Origin: DASUPK01 sp963743575
Lineage (GTDB): Bacteria > Actinomycetota > Thermoleophilia > Solirubrobacterales > 70-9
DNA: 64,000 bases
Assembly (NCBI GenBank): GCA_963743575.1
Contig: CAVUQC010000002.1
Coordinates: 398,845 to 462,844 of the forward strand
Reading direction: 5' to 3'
Part shown: piece after piece, positions 49,660 to 57,799 of the stretch
Layout of the letters: every line of letters starts with the position of its first letter
Numbering within the stretch: position 1 is the stretch's first letter
Made by a program: the position numbers and the translations under genes
Notes under the pieces: model-generated
What the model was told of the DNA's origin: nothing
The model's input: only the letters and a program-made list of their open reading frames with translations
The model's database searches: none

Positions 49660-51811
49660 GGGACACATCCTGAAGCAGACCTCGATCGCGTGCACGCTCG
49701 ACGGCCTCTGCTCGGGAGGTGGCATCCAGCTTGCGATAGATGGCTTGCGCCTGGGTCTTCACGGTGTTGGGCGAGACGAAACTCTGCTCGGCGATCTCGC
49801 GGAACGAGAGATGGCTCGGCAGGAACCTGAGCGTCCGGAGCTCCGCCGGGGTCAATTCCGACCGCCCCTCCCCACGGGTCATGCCGGCGGTCGCCGATTT
49901 GGCCTCTGACAGCCAGCGATTGAGCGCCGGTGCGTCGTCAAGCCGGTCAGCGAACTCGGTGGCCTCCGCGAGCAGGGCAGTCGCTGTGGGCGAATCGTCC
50001 AGGAGCAGACTGGCGTGGGCCAGCTGGATCCGCGTCTGTCCCTGATACCAGTCGGGAAAGCCATCGAGGCGCTCGAGCATCTTCCTGGCGCGACTGCTGT
50101 CGGCAGCCGCCTCCTCGATGCGCCCCTCGCGCGCACGGGTCAGCGCCGAAGCGACGAAGAAGAAGGCGAGGATCGGATAGTCGCCGAGACGGAACCGCTC
50201 CAGCTGCTCCCTGGCCTGGGCGACGACACGGAGGGCACCCTCGAAGTCGTCTCTATCCAGATGGAGAAAGGTCAGCTGGACCAGACAGAAGACCTGCGCT
50301 ATCGGCGCGGTGGCCGATCCCTTGCGCGCTCCTTCCTCGAGCAGCTCCCTGGCTCCACCGATGTCGCCCGCCAGGTATCGGCTGACCCCCGCGTAAAAGT
50401 ACGACATCGCGCGCCAGGGACTCTCGGGAGGATGGAGCTCGCCGGCCCGGATCGCGTCGACTCCCATCTGCACGATTCCATCGGCTGGCAGGGTCACCTT
50501 CAGAATGAGCAGGTCGGCCTCGAGATCGGCGTCGTCAAGCGCCACCTCGTCGAACGCCTCCTGGGCGACCGATGACCAGTGTGCGGCGTGGTCCCCGTCC
50601 CCGAGCGCGAGATATAGGTGTGCAGTCGTAAGGGCGAGCTGGGCGGAGCGCGCCAGCTTTCTGTCGCTGAAGCGACCCAGCCAGCGGCGCAGGTCGTCGC
50701 GGTCTCCCACGGCTAGATACGGGGCGGCGCGCGCCCAGATCAACTCGGCTGCCCGCTTGTCATCTCCGGCGGCCGTTGCGTGATCGATGGCCTCCTCGAA
50801 GCGCTCGTGTTCGGCGTACCAGTCACTGGCGCGGCGATGGAGGTTGGATTCGAGCTCCGGCTCCCGCCGATGCAGCTCCGCTGCCAATGTCTGTCTGAAG
50901 AGAGGGTGGTAGCGATAAGTGCCATCGGCGTGATCCAGCGGCTCGAGTGGAAGCTTGGATCGAGCCAACTCGCGCAGGACCCTGCCGGATCCCGTCCTTT
51001 TGAGAACCTCGTCGCAGACCTTTCCGGCGAGGTCCTCGAGAATCGAGGTCCGCATCAGGAACCTGAGTCGCGCAATTGAAATGCCCGCGAGGAACTCATC
51101 CCGCATGTAGTCGGCGACGAAGCGGTCGTCGCCGCCGAAATGGGTGGCGTCGACCGACGTGCCGTCTCTTTCTCCGAGCACCAGCCCAGCCAGGTAGAGC
51201 GCAGCGGGCCAGCCCTCCGTTCGCTCGTACAACGTCTCTATCTCGTCGGAATTGAGGCGAAGCCCTATCGCCCGCAGCAGCGCCTCGCTCTCCGTTCTGC
51301 TCATGGCCAGATCCCGCCGGGTGAGCTCGAAGACCTGCCTATGGGCGCGCATCCGGCCGAGGGGCAGAGCAAGCTCCCGGCGCGAGACGAGGACGATCTG
51401 ACCCTCCGGAGGGAGCGATGCGATCGAGTTGCCCAGTGCCGTCAGTGCGCCCTTGGTGCGAAGGGCATCGGCTTCGTCGATCGCGACGACAAAGGGTTTC
51501 CCCTGGGAGCTCACCGAGTCGAGCGCCTTCACGAGGCGATTCAGCAGGCGTGATGGACGGTCATCGGCTGAACTCAGCGTCACCAGCGCAAACGGGCGAC
51601 CGTCCTCCTCCGCCCACTGGGCCAACAGGCTGCTCTTCGCATACCCGGCCGGGGCGGTGATGAGCACGAGCGGGTACTCGACAGCCTCGCGCAGGCGCGC
51701 CACGAGCTGTGGGCGCGGAATCAGGTCCAGCCGACCCCGGTGGACGACCCCGGGTCGTATTCGTTCGCGCGTCGGAGCGCTCACATCGCCTTCCCGGCTT
51801 GTCGAGGCCAA
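49652..51811 (-). CDS. MalT-like large LuxR-family (LAL) transcriptional activator
   Basis: A protein of 719 residues from TTG 51811; GTG 51784 with GGGAAGG nearby is also possible. N-terminal STAND-type ATPase: Walker A LITAPAGYAKSSLLAQW, Walker B FVVAIDEADAL. Then winged-helix and TPR-like helical repeats (residues about 330-630) for signal binding, and a C-terminal LuxR HTH (LTPAELRTLRFLPSHLSFREIAEQSFVSPNTVKTQAQAIYRKL). It likely activates genes in response to a small ligand and ATP. The DUF2252 gene downstream overlaps it by 8 bases. Confidence 0.93.
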   Translation of the reverse strand: MASTSREGDVSAPTRERIRPGVVHRGRLDLIPRPQLVARLREAVEYPLVLITAPAGYAKSSLLAQWAEEDGRPFALVTLSSADDRPSRLLNRLVKALDSVSSQGKPFVVAIDEADALRTKGALTALGNSIASLPPEGQIVLVSRRELALPLGRMRAHRQVFELTRRDLAMSRTESEALLRAIGLRLNSDEIETLYERTEGWPAALYLAGLVLGERDGTSVDATHFGGDDRFVADYMRDEFLAGISIARLRFLMRTSILEDLAGKVCDEVLKRTGSGRVLRELARSKLPLEPLDHADGTYRYHPLFRQTLAAELHRREPELESNLHRRASDWYAEHERFEEAIDHATAAGDDKRAAELIWARAAPYLAVGDRDDLRRWLGRFSDRKLARSAQLALTTAHLYLALGDGDHAAHWSSVAQEAFDEVALDDADLEADLLILKVTLPADGIVQMGVDAIRAGELHPPESPWRAMSYFYAGVSRYLAGDIGGARELLEEGARKGSATAPIAQVFCLVQLTFLHLDRDDFEGALRVVAQAREQLERFRLGDYPILAFFFVASALTRAREGRIEEAAADSSRARKMLERLDGFPDWYQGQTRIQLAHASLLLDDSPTATALLAEATEFADRLDDAPALNRWLSEAKSATAGMTRGEGRSELTPAELRTLRFLPSHLSFREIAEQSFVSPNTVKTQAQAIYRKLDATSRAEAVERARDRGLLQDVSHG

Positions 51812-51957
51812 TCCCCTATCTCGATCCTCGGGATGACACGCGGATGCGGTTCCTCCCGGTCTCTTGCGCGCTGCTGCGCGTCTATACCCAGCCTACTCTT
51901 CGCATTGGGTACGCGGGCGCCCGGGCGCGAGGTGCGGGGCATCATCTCGTTCGGGTG

Positions 51958-53307
51958 ATGCCCGCCGCCGCCGAGGGTGATTGGATCCTGAGCGTGGCTG
52001 CCGGACCGGATCCCACCTCGACCCTGCGCAGCCGGTCCTTCATCGCCGTGCTCGTGCTCGCGGCAATCGTGGGGGTGATCGCCTCGCTCGTGGCGTGGTG
52101 CTTCCTGGAGCTGATCTTCTACGTCCAGCAGTGGGTGTTCACCGACATCCCGCACGATCTCGGGTACGACCACGGAGCGCCGCTGTGGTGGTACTTCCCC
52201 GTCCTCGCGATCGCCGGTGTGGTGACCGCGTTCGCGATCGCGCGGCTGCCGGGTAACGGAGGGCACGTCCCGGCCGGAGGCCTCAACGCGTCGCCCACCC
52301 AGCCAATCGACCTGCCCGGCGTGGTACTGGCTGCCATCGCCTCGATCGCGCTCGGGCTCGTGGTCGGCCCCGAGGCACCCCTGATCGCCCTCGGCGGCGG
52401 CATTGGCTTTCTCATGATCCGGACGATTCGCCCGGACGCACCACCCGAGCTGGCCACGCTGCTCGCGAGCTCGGCCACCTTCGCAGCGGTCTCCTTCCTG
52501 TTCGGCTCTCCGATCATCGCGGCCGTGATCCTGATTGAGGCTGCCGGGCTGGGCGGCTCGCGGCTGCCGCTGGTTCTGATTCCAGGGCTGCTGGCTGCCG
52601 GGATAGGGTCGCTCGTCTCGATTGGGTTGGGGGCCATCACCGGGCTCAGCACGGCCGACATCTCGCTCGACCCCCTCCACCTGCCGGACTTTGCGCGACC
52701 CGATTTCGTCGACTTCCTTTGGACGATTCCGCTGGCGGCCGCGATCGCGATCGCGACGTTCGCCATCTTCAGGATCGCCCGTCGGGCCCAGGACATCGCG
52801 ACTCCTCGGCCGTTCGTCGTCCTCCCCGTGGTCGGGCTGCTCGTCGCCGGGCTCGCGCTCGCGTTCCACCAGACGGCCGACCATGGTGTCAACCAGGTTC
52901 TGTTCTCGGGTGAGACCACCATCGGGGGCCTCGTCGACAACCCGGGCGCCTGGTCTCTCTCTGCTCTCGCCCTCCTGATCGCGTTCAAGGGGATCGCCTA
53001 CGGTCTCTCGCTCGGCACTTTCCGCGGCGGTCCCACATTTCCGGCGATGTTTCTTGGAGCAGCCGCCGGCCTGATGGCGGCTCAGCTACCGGGGTTCGAG
53101 CTCACGCCCGCGGTGGCCGTGGGACTGGGCGCCGCGGTCGTCGCGGTTCTCAGATTGCCGCTGTCCGCCGTCGTCCTCGCCACGCTCTTCACCGTCCACA
53201 CCGGACTCGGCTCCGGACCCCTGATCATCGTCGGGGTGGTGGTCGCCTACCTGACCGTCCAGGCGCTCGACGCGCACTCGACCCCCCCGGAGCCCGCGAC
53301 GAGCTGA
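51958..53307 (+). CDS. CLC-type chloride channel/transporter
   Basis: A protein of 449 residues from ATG 51958 (GTG 51994 is an alternative), with about 10-11 membrane helices. CLC filter motifs are recognisable but changed: GNGGHVPAGG stands where GSGIP occurs (no central Ser), GLVVGPEAPLIALGGGIG replaces GxREGPxxxxG but keeps the gating Glu, and GLSLGTFRGGPTFPAMFLGAA matches the GxFxP region. It lacks CBS domains. Anion exchange or conductance in the plasma membrane is expected. Divergent from the LuxR gene; the GAP-family gene follows after one base. Confidence 0.9.
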   Translation: MPAAAEGDWILSVAAGPDPTSTLRSRSFIAVLVLAAIVGVIASLVAWCFLELIFYVQQWVFTDIPHDLGYDHGAPLWWYFPVLAIAGVVTAFAIARLPGNGGHVPAGGLNASPTQPIDLPGVVLAAIASIALGLVVGPEAPLIALGGGIGFLMIRTIRPDAPPELATLLASSATFAAVSFLFGSPIIAAVILIEAAGLGGSRLPLVLIPGLLAAGIGSLVSIGLGAITGLSTADISLDPLHLPDFARPDFVDFLWTIPLAAAIAIATFAIFRIARRAQDIATPRPFVVLPVVGLLVAGLALAFHQTADHGVNQVLFSGETTIGGLVDNPGAWSLSALALLIAFKGIAYGLSLGTFRGGPTFPAMFLGAAAGLMAAQLPGFELTPAVAVGLGAAVVAVLRLPLSAVVLATLFTVHTGLGSGPLIIVGVVVAYLTVQALDAHSTPPEPATS

Positions 53308-53308
53308 G

Positions 53309-54004
53309 ATGGACACCATCGTCTTCTGGGCGTTGACCGCGGCGGTCAACCCGACCCTGCTCGGAGCCTCCACCGTGATGCTCCTGCTCGACCACCCGAA
53401 GCGCCTGTTGCTCGGATACCTGTGCGGCGCGCTGCTCACGAGCCTCACCCTGGGAATGGTGATCGTGTTCGCGGTCGACGGATCCTCGGGAGCGACCAGC
53501 ACGGCGCAGGCGACTCTCAGTCCGGCCATGGATCTCACACTCGGCGGCCTGCTGCTGCTGGTCGCCTATCTGATCCGCCCGGGCCGGGTCCCGAAGGAGA
53601 CCGGCCGCCTCGCCGAGCGCCGACGGCGGCGCGAGGCGAAGAAAAAAGACAAGGGACCGCCGAAGTGGCAGCGGAAACTGAGTGAGGGCACGGCGAAGAC
53701 GACCTTCGTCATCGGTGCGCTGCTGACGCTTCCCGGCGCCTCCTACCTGATCGGCCTCGGCCACATCGCCGACAAGGATGCCGGCGTGGCGGCGACCGTC
53801 GCCATGATCGTCGGCTTCAACGTGATCATGCTCGCCCTGCTCGAGGCCCCGTTGCTCGCCTTCACGTTTGCGCCCGAGTGGACCCCGGATGCGGTCGACC
53901 GCTTCAAGGCCTGGTTCAACCACAATTCCAAGATCCTGGCCTTCCGGGGAGCGCTCCTGATCGGCGCATTGCTGATCGTCAAAGCCACGATCGAGCTGCT
54001 CTGA
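53309..54004 (+). CDS. GAP family (Sap/LysE-like) membrane protein
   Basis: A protein of 231 residues with five or six membrane helices. The first has the conserved NPTLLGASTVMLLLDHPKRLLLGYLCGAL. Then a long basic cytoplasmic loop (RLAERRRRREAKKKDKGPPKWQRKL) and TFVIGALLTLPGASYLIGLGHI. This matches the GAP/sulfolipid-1-addressing protein family, LysE-like proteins involved in export of polar lipids or peptidolipids in mycobacteria. The substrate here is unknown. It begins 1 base after the CLC stop, so it is co-transcribed. Confidence 0.85.
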   Translation: MDTIVFWALTAAVNPTLLGASTVMLLLDHPKRLLLGYLCGALLTSLTLGMVIVFAVDGSSGATSTAQATLSPAMDLTLGGLLLLVAYLIRPGRVPKETGRLAERRRRREAKKKDKGPPKWQRKLSEGTAKTTFVIGALLTLPGASYLIGLGHIADKDAGVAATVAMIVGFNVIMLALLEAPLLAFTFAPEWTPDAVDRFKAWFNHNSKILAFRGALLIGALLIVKATIELL

Positions 54005-54049
54005 CCCGGCCTGCCCGGGGCGGGTCAGCGCCAATCTCCGCCCGGATCA

Positions 54050-54223
54050 CTAGGCCACGGAGCTTGCGGCCGGGCCGCGCGGCGCCATCATCGCGCCGAT
54101 CAACCAGAACACCGGGAACGGGATGCCCAGCAGGAACATTACCCAGTGGCCCTTCCTGATCGACATGATCCCGAGGGTGACCAGCAGGATGAAGTACACG
54201 ATTCCAAGTCCAACGAACAGCAT
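54050..54223 (-). CDS. 57-residue membrane protein
   Basis: ATG 54223 with GGAAGGAG 6 bases upstream and TAG at 54052-54050. The product has two hydrophobic segments (MLFVGLGIVYFILLVTLGIM and WVMFLLGIPFPVFWLIGAMM) separated by SIRKGH, and a small polar tail. The strong ribosome binding site and the clean two-helix pattern support a real gene. No family recognised; similar phospholipase-D-nuclease N-terminal-like or SHOCT-associated small proteins exist in actinobacteria. Confidence 0.75.
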   Translation of the reverse strand: MLFVGLGIVYFILLVTLGIMSIRKGHWVMFLLGIPFPVFWLIGAMMAPRGPAASSVA

Positions 54224-54279
54224 CTGAAGCTCCTTCCTTGGATGGACAAGGATGGTCGGGGAGGATCAGCTCCTCCGGA

Positions 54280-54846
54280 TCACCCCAATGAGATGAAATC
54301 CAGCGCCCTCTCGCTGACCGTCGCCAGGGTGACCCCGCAGAGCGCCCCGACGATCACATCGAGCGGGTAGTGCACTCCGGTGTGGACCCGGGAGTACCCC
54401 ACCAGCGTCGCGAGGATGGTCAGCGGCGGCGTCGTCCAGGGAAGCGCCCGCCCCGCCCCGGTCGCGAATGCGAACGCCGCGGCGGTGTGTCCCGACGGAA
54501 AGGAGTGGGACGCGGGCATCGTGACGTGGCGACCGCGCGGCACGGAGGCGGCCTCCCGGTCGGGCCGCGCGCGCCGGGACAACGGCTTGATGGCAAGGTT
54601 GACGACTGCCGCGGTCACGGCGACCGCCGCCATCCCCCGAAAGGCCGCCCGGCGGCCGTTCGTGCCTGCGCCGAGCGCGAGCGCCGCCGCGCTCGCGACC
54701 GAGAGCTTCGAATAGTCGGCGGAGCGCGAAAGGCGGCTGAAAAAGCGGTCGAGGATGGGCGTGTCGGTCTCGGCGATCGCCACGTAGACGTCGGCGTCGA
54801 GGCGACCGAGCTCCTCCAGCGCACTCGAAGCCGAGCCCATCCTCAC
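54280..54846 (-). CDS. PAP2 family phosphatase
   Basis: A protein of 188 residues, GTG start. The three-part phosphatase signature is intact: KPLSRRARPD (motif 1), PASHSFPSGHTAAAFAFATG (motif 2) and GYSRVHTGVHYPLDVIVGALCG (motif 3), with membrane helices between them. It probably dephosphorylates undecaprenyl pyrophosphate or phosphatidic acid at the outer face. Coupled to the amphi-Trp gene by a GTGA overlap and near a lipid kinase, so the group may act on lipid phosphates. Confidence 0.92.
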   Translation of the reverse strand: MRMGSASSALEELGRLDADVYVAIAETDTPILDRFFSRLSRSADYSKLSVASAAALALGAGTNGRRAAFRGMAAVAVTAAVVNLAIKPLSRRARPDREAASVPRGRHVTMPASHSFPSGHTAAAFAFATGAGRALPWTTPPLTILATLVGYSRVHTGVHYPLDVIVGALCGVTLATVSERALDFISLG

Positions 54847-55061
54847 CAGGTGAGCTCGATCTCGAGCTCTCGTTCGTCGGTCTCGAGCTCCAGCTCAACC
54901 TTGAGCTGCACCTCATCGGGGACATGCACCTTGATCTGCATCCCGCCCCGCTCGAACTCCAGATCGTTGTTCTTGGAGAGCATCTCGGCGAACCTCTTCA
55001 GCCTCGCCGCGGCCTCCTCGCGCGTCACCGTCTCCTTCTGCTCAATCTCCAGGATGTCCAT
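54843..55061 (-). CDS. Amphi-Trp domain-containing protein
   Basis: A 72-residue protein with the pattern KETVTREEAAARLKRFAEMLSKN, FERGGMQIKVHVPDEVQLKVELEL and the closing Trp in ELEIELTW, as in the small amphi-Trp family. The function of the family is unknown. AAGGAGAG precedes the ATG. Its stop overlaps the start of the PAP2 gene. Confidence 0.85.
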   Translation of the reverse strand: MDILEIEQKETVTREEAAARLKRFAEMLSKNNDLEFERGGMQIKVHVPDEVQLKVELELETDERELEIELTW

Positions 55062-55100
55062 TTCTCTCCTTCCGTTGCTTGGAATGGTGCCTTCAGAGTC

Positions 55101-56456
55101 TCAGGCCACCGAAATGCGGCCATCAGCGGTGGCGGGAGGCCGGCCCGCCGCAATCCCCGCCAGCGTGCGCACGCCGTCCCAGAATCTCTCAGGAATGGCT
55201 GCCGATGGCGAGGCGCCCGGATGGGCCGGCGCGATCCGCACTCTGAGGGCGCCGGGACGGATCCTGAATTGCAGCGGTGGCTCGAGCGTCATCGCCTCGC
55301 CGTCGACTCCGGCCGGCACCGGCCTGCTCGAATCGACGTCGAATTGGGTGGCGGACCACTCGCGCCAGAGCTTCCGCGGCTCGTCCGAGCCGGTGCCCGG
55401 TGGTGCGGAGGCCACGGTGATCCCGAGCAACCCCGCGTCGATCCGCGGGCGGGTGCCGGAGCCGATCGCCCGGCCGAGCCGGTAGCGGTTGTTCGAGATC
55501 AGCAGGGCCGCTCCCGCGCTCTCCTCATCGCCCTCCGGCCCCGTCCAGGAGAGGTCCAGCCCCTCGCCGCCGGGTCCGAGCGCCTCGGGGACGGTGTCCA
55601 GGATCGTTCGAAGCTTTGCGTCCCGGTATTCGTCGCGCTGCACGGCCTCGGCGTACAGCCCCAGGGAGACGTTGTTGACGAAGACGCGGCCGTTGACCTC
55701 GGCGAGGTCCACCCGGCGCTCGCCGCCATCGACCAGCGCGTCCAGTGCGCCGACGACGTCGTCGCGGTCGACTCCGAGATCGAGCGCGAAATGGTTTCTG
55801 GTGCCGGCGGGAATGCAGGCGTAGGGCAAATCCAGCTCTGAGGCGATCGATGCGACTACCGCCTGAGACCCGTCGCCGCCGGCCATCGCCAGCGCGTCGG
55901 CGCCACTGGCCACAGCGTCCCTGACAAGCTTCTCCAGATCCGCACCGCGGGTGAGCTCGATGGACTCGATGCACCGCTTGGCGGCCTCATCGGCGAGGGA
56001 GAAGCGTTCGGCCTTGCCACCGCCGGATTTCGGGTTGTAGAGCAGCACCGGATGTCGAGGAGCGGGCGCCGGGGGCAGGTGCACCCGGACGCGGAAGGCC
56101 GTCCTCGCGGCATAGAGGGCCGCGCCCAAACCGGCGACGATGGCGATCGCCTCCAGGAGATGGTCACCGTCCGTGACGAGCAACACGGCCTGAGCGATCA
56201 CTGCGACGAGCGCCACGCCAAGAGCGAGGAGCCGGGGGAAGCCCTTGCGTGTCAGGCCGAAAAGAGCGGCCCCGATCGCGACGACCACGCAGCCGAGCAC
56301 GATCAGGCCGCGCGGAAACTGGGCCACGACGATCGCGAGGGACAGAATCAGGACGGCGGGCGCCAGGACGAGGGCGGCGATCGCCGCGAACCGCTGCCTC
56401 GGATTCAGCGCGCGGCCTGAGCGCCGATCTCGACCAGATCGCTCGGGTGAACCCAT
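55101..56456 (-). CDS. Membrane-associated diacylglycerol/lipid kinase
   Basis: A protein of 451 residues. The first about 120 residues hold four hydrophobic segments (FAAIAALVLAPAVLILSLAIVVA; GLIVLGCVVVAIGAALFGL; LLALGVALVAVIAQAVLLV; LEAIAIVAGLGAALYAA). The kinase domain follows: LLYNPKSGGGKAERF, ALAMAGGDGSQAVVASIA, CIPAGTRNHFALDLG, VFVNNVSLGLYAEAVQ and VDGEAMTLEPPLQFRI. Unlike the 12524-13534 kinase it is membrane-anchored. The start at 56456 overlaps DUF6325 by 52 bases, so a later start is possible but would cut the first helix region. Confidence 0.9.
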   Translation of the reverse strand: MGSPERSGRDRRSGRALNPRQRFAAIAALVLAPAVLILSLAIVVAQFPRGLIVLGCVVVAIGAALFGLTRKGFPRLLALGVALVAVIAQAVLLVTDGDHLLEAIAIVAGLGAALYAARTAFRVRVHLPPAPAPRHPVLLYNPKSGGGKAERFSLADEAAKRCIESIELTRGADLEKLVRDAVASGADALAMAGGDGSQAVVASIASELDLPYACIPAGTRNHFALDLGVDRDDVVGALDALVDGGERRVDLAEVNGRVFVNNVSLGLYAEAVQRDEYRDAKLRTILDTVPEALGPGGEGLDLSWTGPEGDEESAGAALLISNNRYRLGRAIGSGTRPRIDAGLLGITVASAPPGTGSDEPRKLWREWSATQFDVDSSRPVPAGVDGEAMTLEPPLQFRIRPGALRVRIAPAHPGASPSAAIPERFWDGVRTLAGIAAGRPPATADGRISVA

Positions 56457-56902
56457 GCGTCAACCAGGTTATGACCCCCGGCGCGCTCGATTGCGTCCCT
56501 CAGCGGAATCGCCCAACGGTGCTCCAGCAGGGCGATTCCGGCGGAGGTTCCCGGAGGAATCTCATCCGCCAGGTACCAGACGTCGTCGGGGTCGAGGACG
56601 GAGCCTCGCTCGTCCACTGCGGCGGCACCGGCCACGGCACCAACCTCGGCGCCCTCCTCACCGGCCGCGCCGAGTCCCAACAGGGCGCCCGCCAGAGCGC
56701 CGAAGGCCTCGGCCTCGTCGCTGGGAAGGTCGCTGTGCTCGACCGCCTCGAACTCGCCGTCCTCCCCTCGAGCGACGAACATCAGGTCGATCAGACGCAC
56801 GATGTCGTGTTCACGAAGCCGACGGAGCTCGGCGAGGATCTCGCCGGAGAATTTTCCGTCCTCGAAACCAACAACCAGGAGCTGCACTGGGCCGAATTCC
56901 AT
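56405..56902 (-). CDS. DUF6325 family protein
   Basis: A protein of 165 residues beginning FGPVQLLVVGFEDGKFSGEILAELRRLREHDIVRLIDLMFVARGEDGEF, then an acidic Ala/Gly-rich middle (GALAGALLGLGAAGEEGAEVGAVAG) and IPPGTSAGIALLEHRWAIPLRDAI. This arrangement is the DUF6325 (earlier DUF1269-like) family found next to SHOCT proteins in actinobacteria. Function unknown. It starts directly after the SHOCT gene, with no spacer. Confidence 0.88.
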   Translation of the reverse strand: MEFGPVQLLVVGFEDGKFSGEILAELRRLREHDIVRLIDLMFVARGEDGEFEAVEHSDLPSDEAEAFGALAGALLGLGAAGEEGAEVGAVAGAAAVDERGSVLDPDDVWYLADEIPPGTSAGIALLEHRWAIPLRDAIERAGGHNLVDAWVHPSDLVEIGAQAAR

Positions 56903-57190
56903 TTAGATCAGCTTCTCCTTCTCGGCTTCGAATTGCTCATCGGTGAGGACACCTGAGTCATGCAGGTCGCCGAGCTTCTTGAGCGCATCGATCCGGTCCA
57001 TCTCCGACATCCCGGCACCGCCTGTCGCCGGAGGTGCCTGAGCCGCCTGAGGCGTCTGGGCCTGCTGGATCTGGGCGTCCTGTTCGGCCTCGTGCTCCTG
57101 AGACGCCGCCCGGCGCTTCCCGACCGCGTAGCCGGCGCCGCCGACCATCGCAGCGCGCATCAGTGGCCTTCTTCTTCCGATCAGCGGCAT
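56903..57190 (-). CDS. SHOCT domain-containing protein
   Basis: A protein of 95 residues. A basic N-terminus with a Gly/Ala-rich segment (LMRAAMVGGAGYAVGKRR) that may touch the membrane, a Gln/Ala/Pro linker, and the C-terminal SHOCT motif (DRIDALKKLGDLHDSGVLTDEQFEAEKEKLI). SHOCT segments mediate oligomerisation. First gene of a SHOCT-DUF6325-lipid kinase set. A perfect palindrome lies 16 bases before the ATG. Confidence 0.9.
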   Translation of the reverse strand: MPLIGRRRPLMRAAMVGGAGYAVGKRRAASQEHEAEQDAQIQQAQTPQAAQAPPATGGAGMSEMDRIDALKKLGDLHDSGVLTDEQFEAEKEKLI

Positions 57191-57205
57191 CGCGAATCCT
57201 TTCTT

Positions 57206-57220
57206 TGGTGACCGTCACCA
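57206..57220. promoter_or_regulatory. Perfect inverted repeat upstream of the SHOCT gene
   Basis: TGGTGAC-C-GTCACCA, 7-base arms around one base, 16 bp before the SHOCT ATG. Position and symmetry suggest an operator. Its arms also match the outer arms of the 37-bp palindromes flanking the AbiEi/DUF559 gene (TGGTGA...TCACCA). Confidence 0.45.
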
Positions 57221-57285
57221 GCATCGAACCGGACGGGCGCATCCGACGCATCACTCATTACGGGTGAAATCGCCGGTGTGTCCGC

Positions 57286-57735
57286 TCAGCCGAGGGCGCC
57301 GCTGATCTCCCCGATCGCCGTCTTCTCGTCGTCGCTCACACGATCGCCGCTCAGGCCCATGAAGCCCTCCTTGCGGGCCTCTGCGACCCGCTGGGCGAGC
57401 CCGAGGATGAACTTCTTGTACTCCTCGACTTCCTCGCCACTGGCCTTCGACTTGAGCAGGGCGACGGCGTCTGTGATGTGCTTGAGGGACGCCTCCTTGA
57501 GCTCGTCGGGAGTCTTGTAGCGCGTGTGATCCATCTCGGGCTTGGCCGTGACGATCTCATCGAGAAGCTGACTGTCGCCGTGCTGCTTGCGAGCCTCGGT
57601 GTAGGCCTTCGCCATCGAGAAGCTCTCGCGGATGGAGCCGCCGCGATCCGAGGCGATCACGATGAGCCCGGCGCTCGGCGGGCCCTCCAGCACGAGCTTC
57701 CATTCCTCTTCGCTGAAATCGGTCTTGCCGGTCAT
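57286..57735 (-). CDS. Conserved hypothetical protein
   Basis: A protein of 149 residues, all helical and soluble: FSEEEWKLVLEGPPSAGLIVIASDRGGSIRESFSMAKAYTEARKQHG, then DHTRYKTPDELKEASLKHITDAVALLKSKASGEEVEEYKKFILGLAQRVAEARKEG. The pattern resembles unnamed actinobacterial proteins with an EEW-x-VLEGPP start. No catalytic motif, no signal peptide. Divergent from the flippase-like membrane protein across 64 bp. Confidence 0.75.
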   Translation of the reverse strand: MTGKTDFSEEEWKLVLEGPPSAGLIVIASDRGGSIRESFSMAKAYTEARKQHGDSQLLDEIVTAKPEMDHTRYKTPDELKEASLKHITDAVALLKSKASGEEVEEYKKFILGLAQRVAEARKEGFMGLSGDRVSDDEKTAIGEISGALG

Positions 57736-57799
57736 TCATTCCTCCATGGGTTGATGGCGCGTGACGAGAAGGAATACCGCACCGCAGTAGGTTGGCCGG

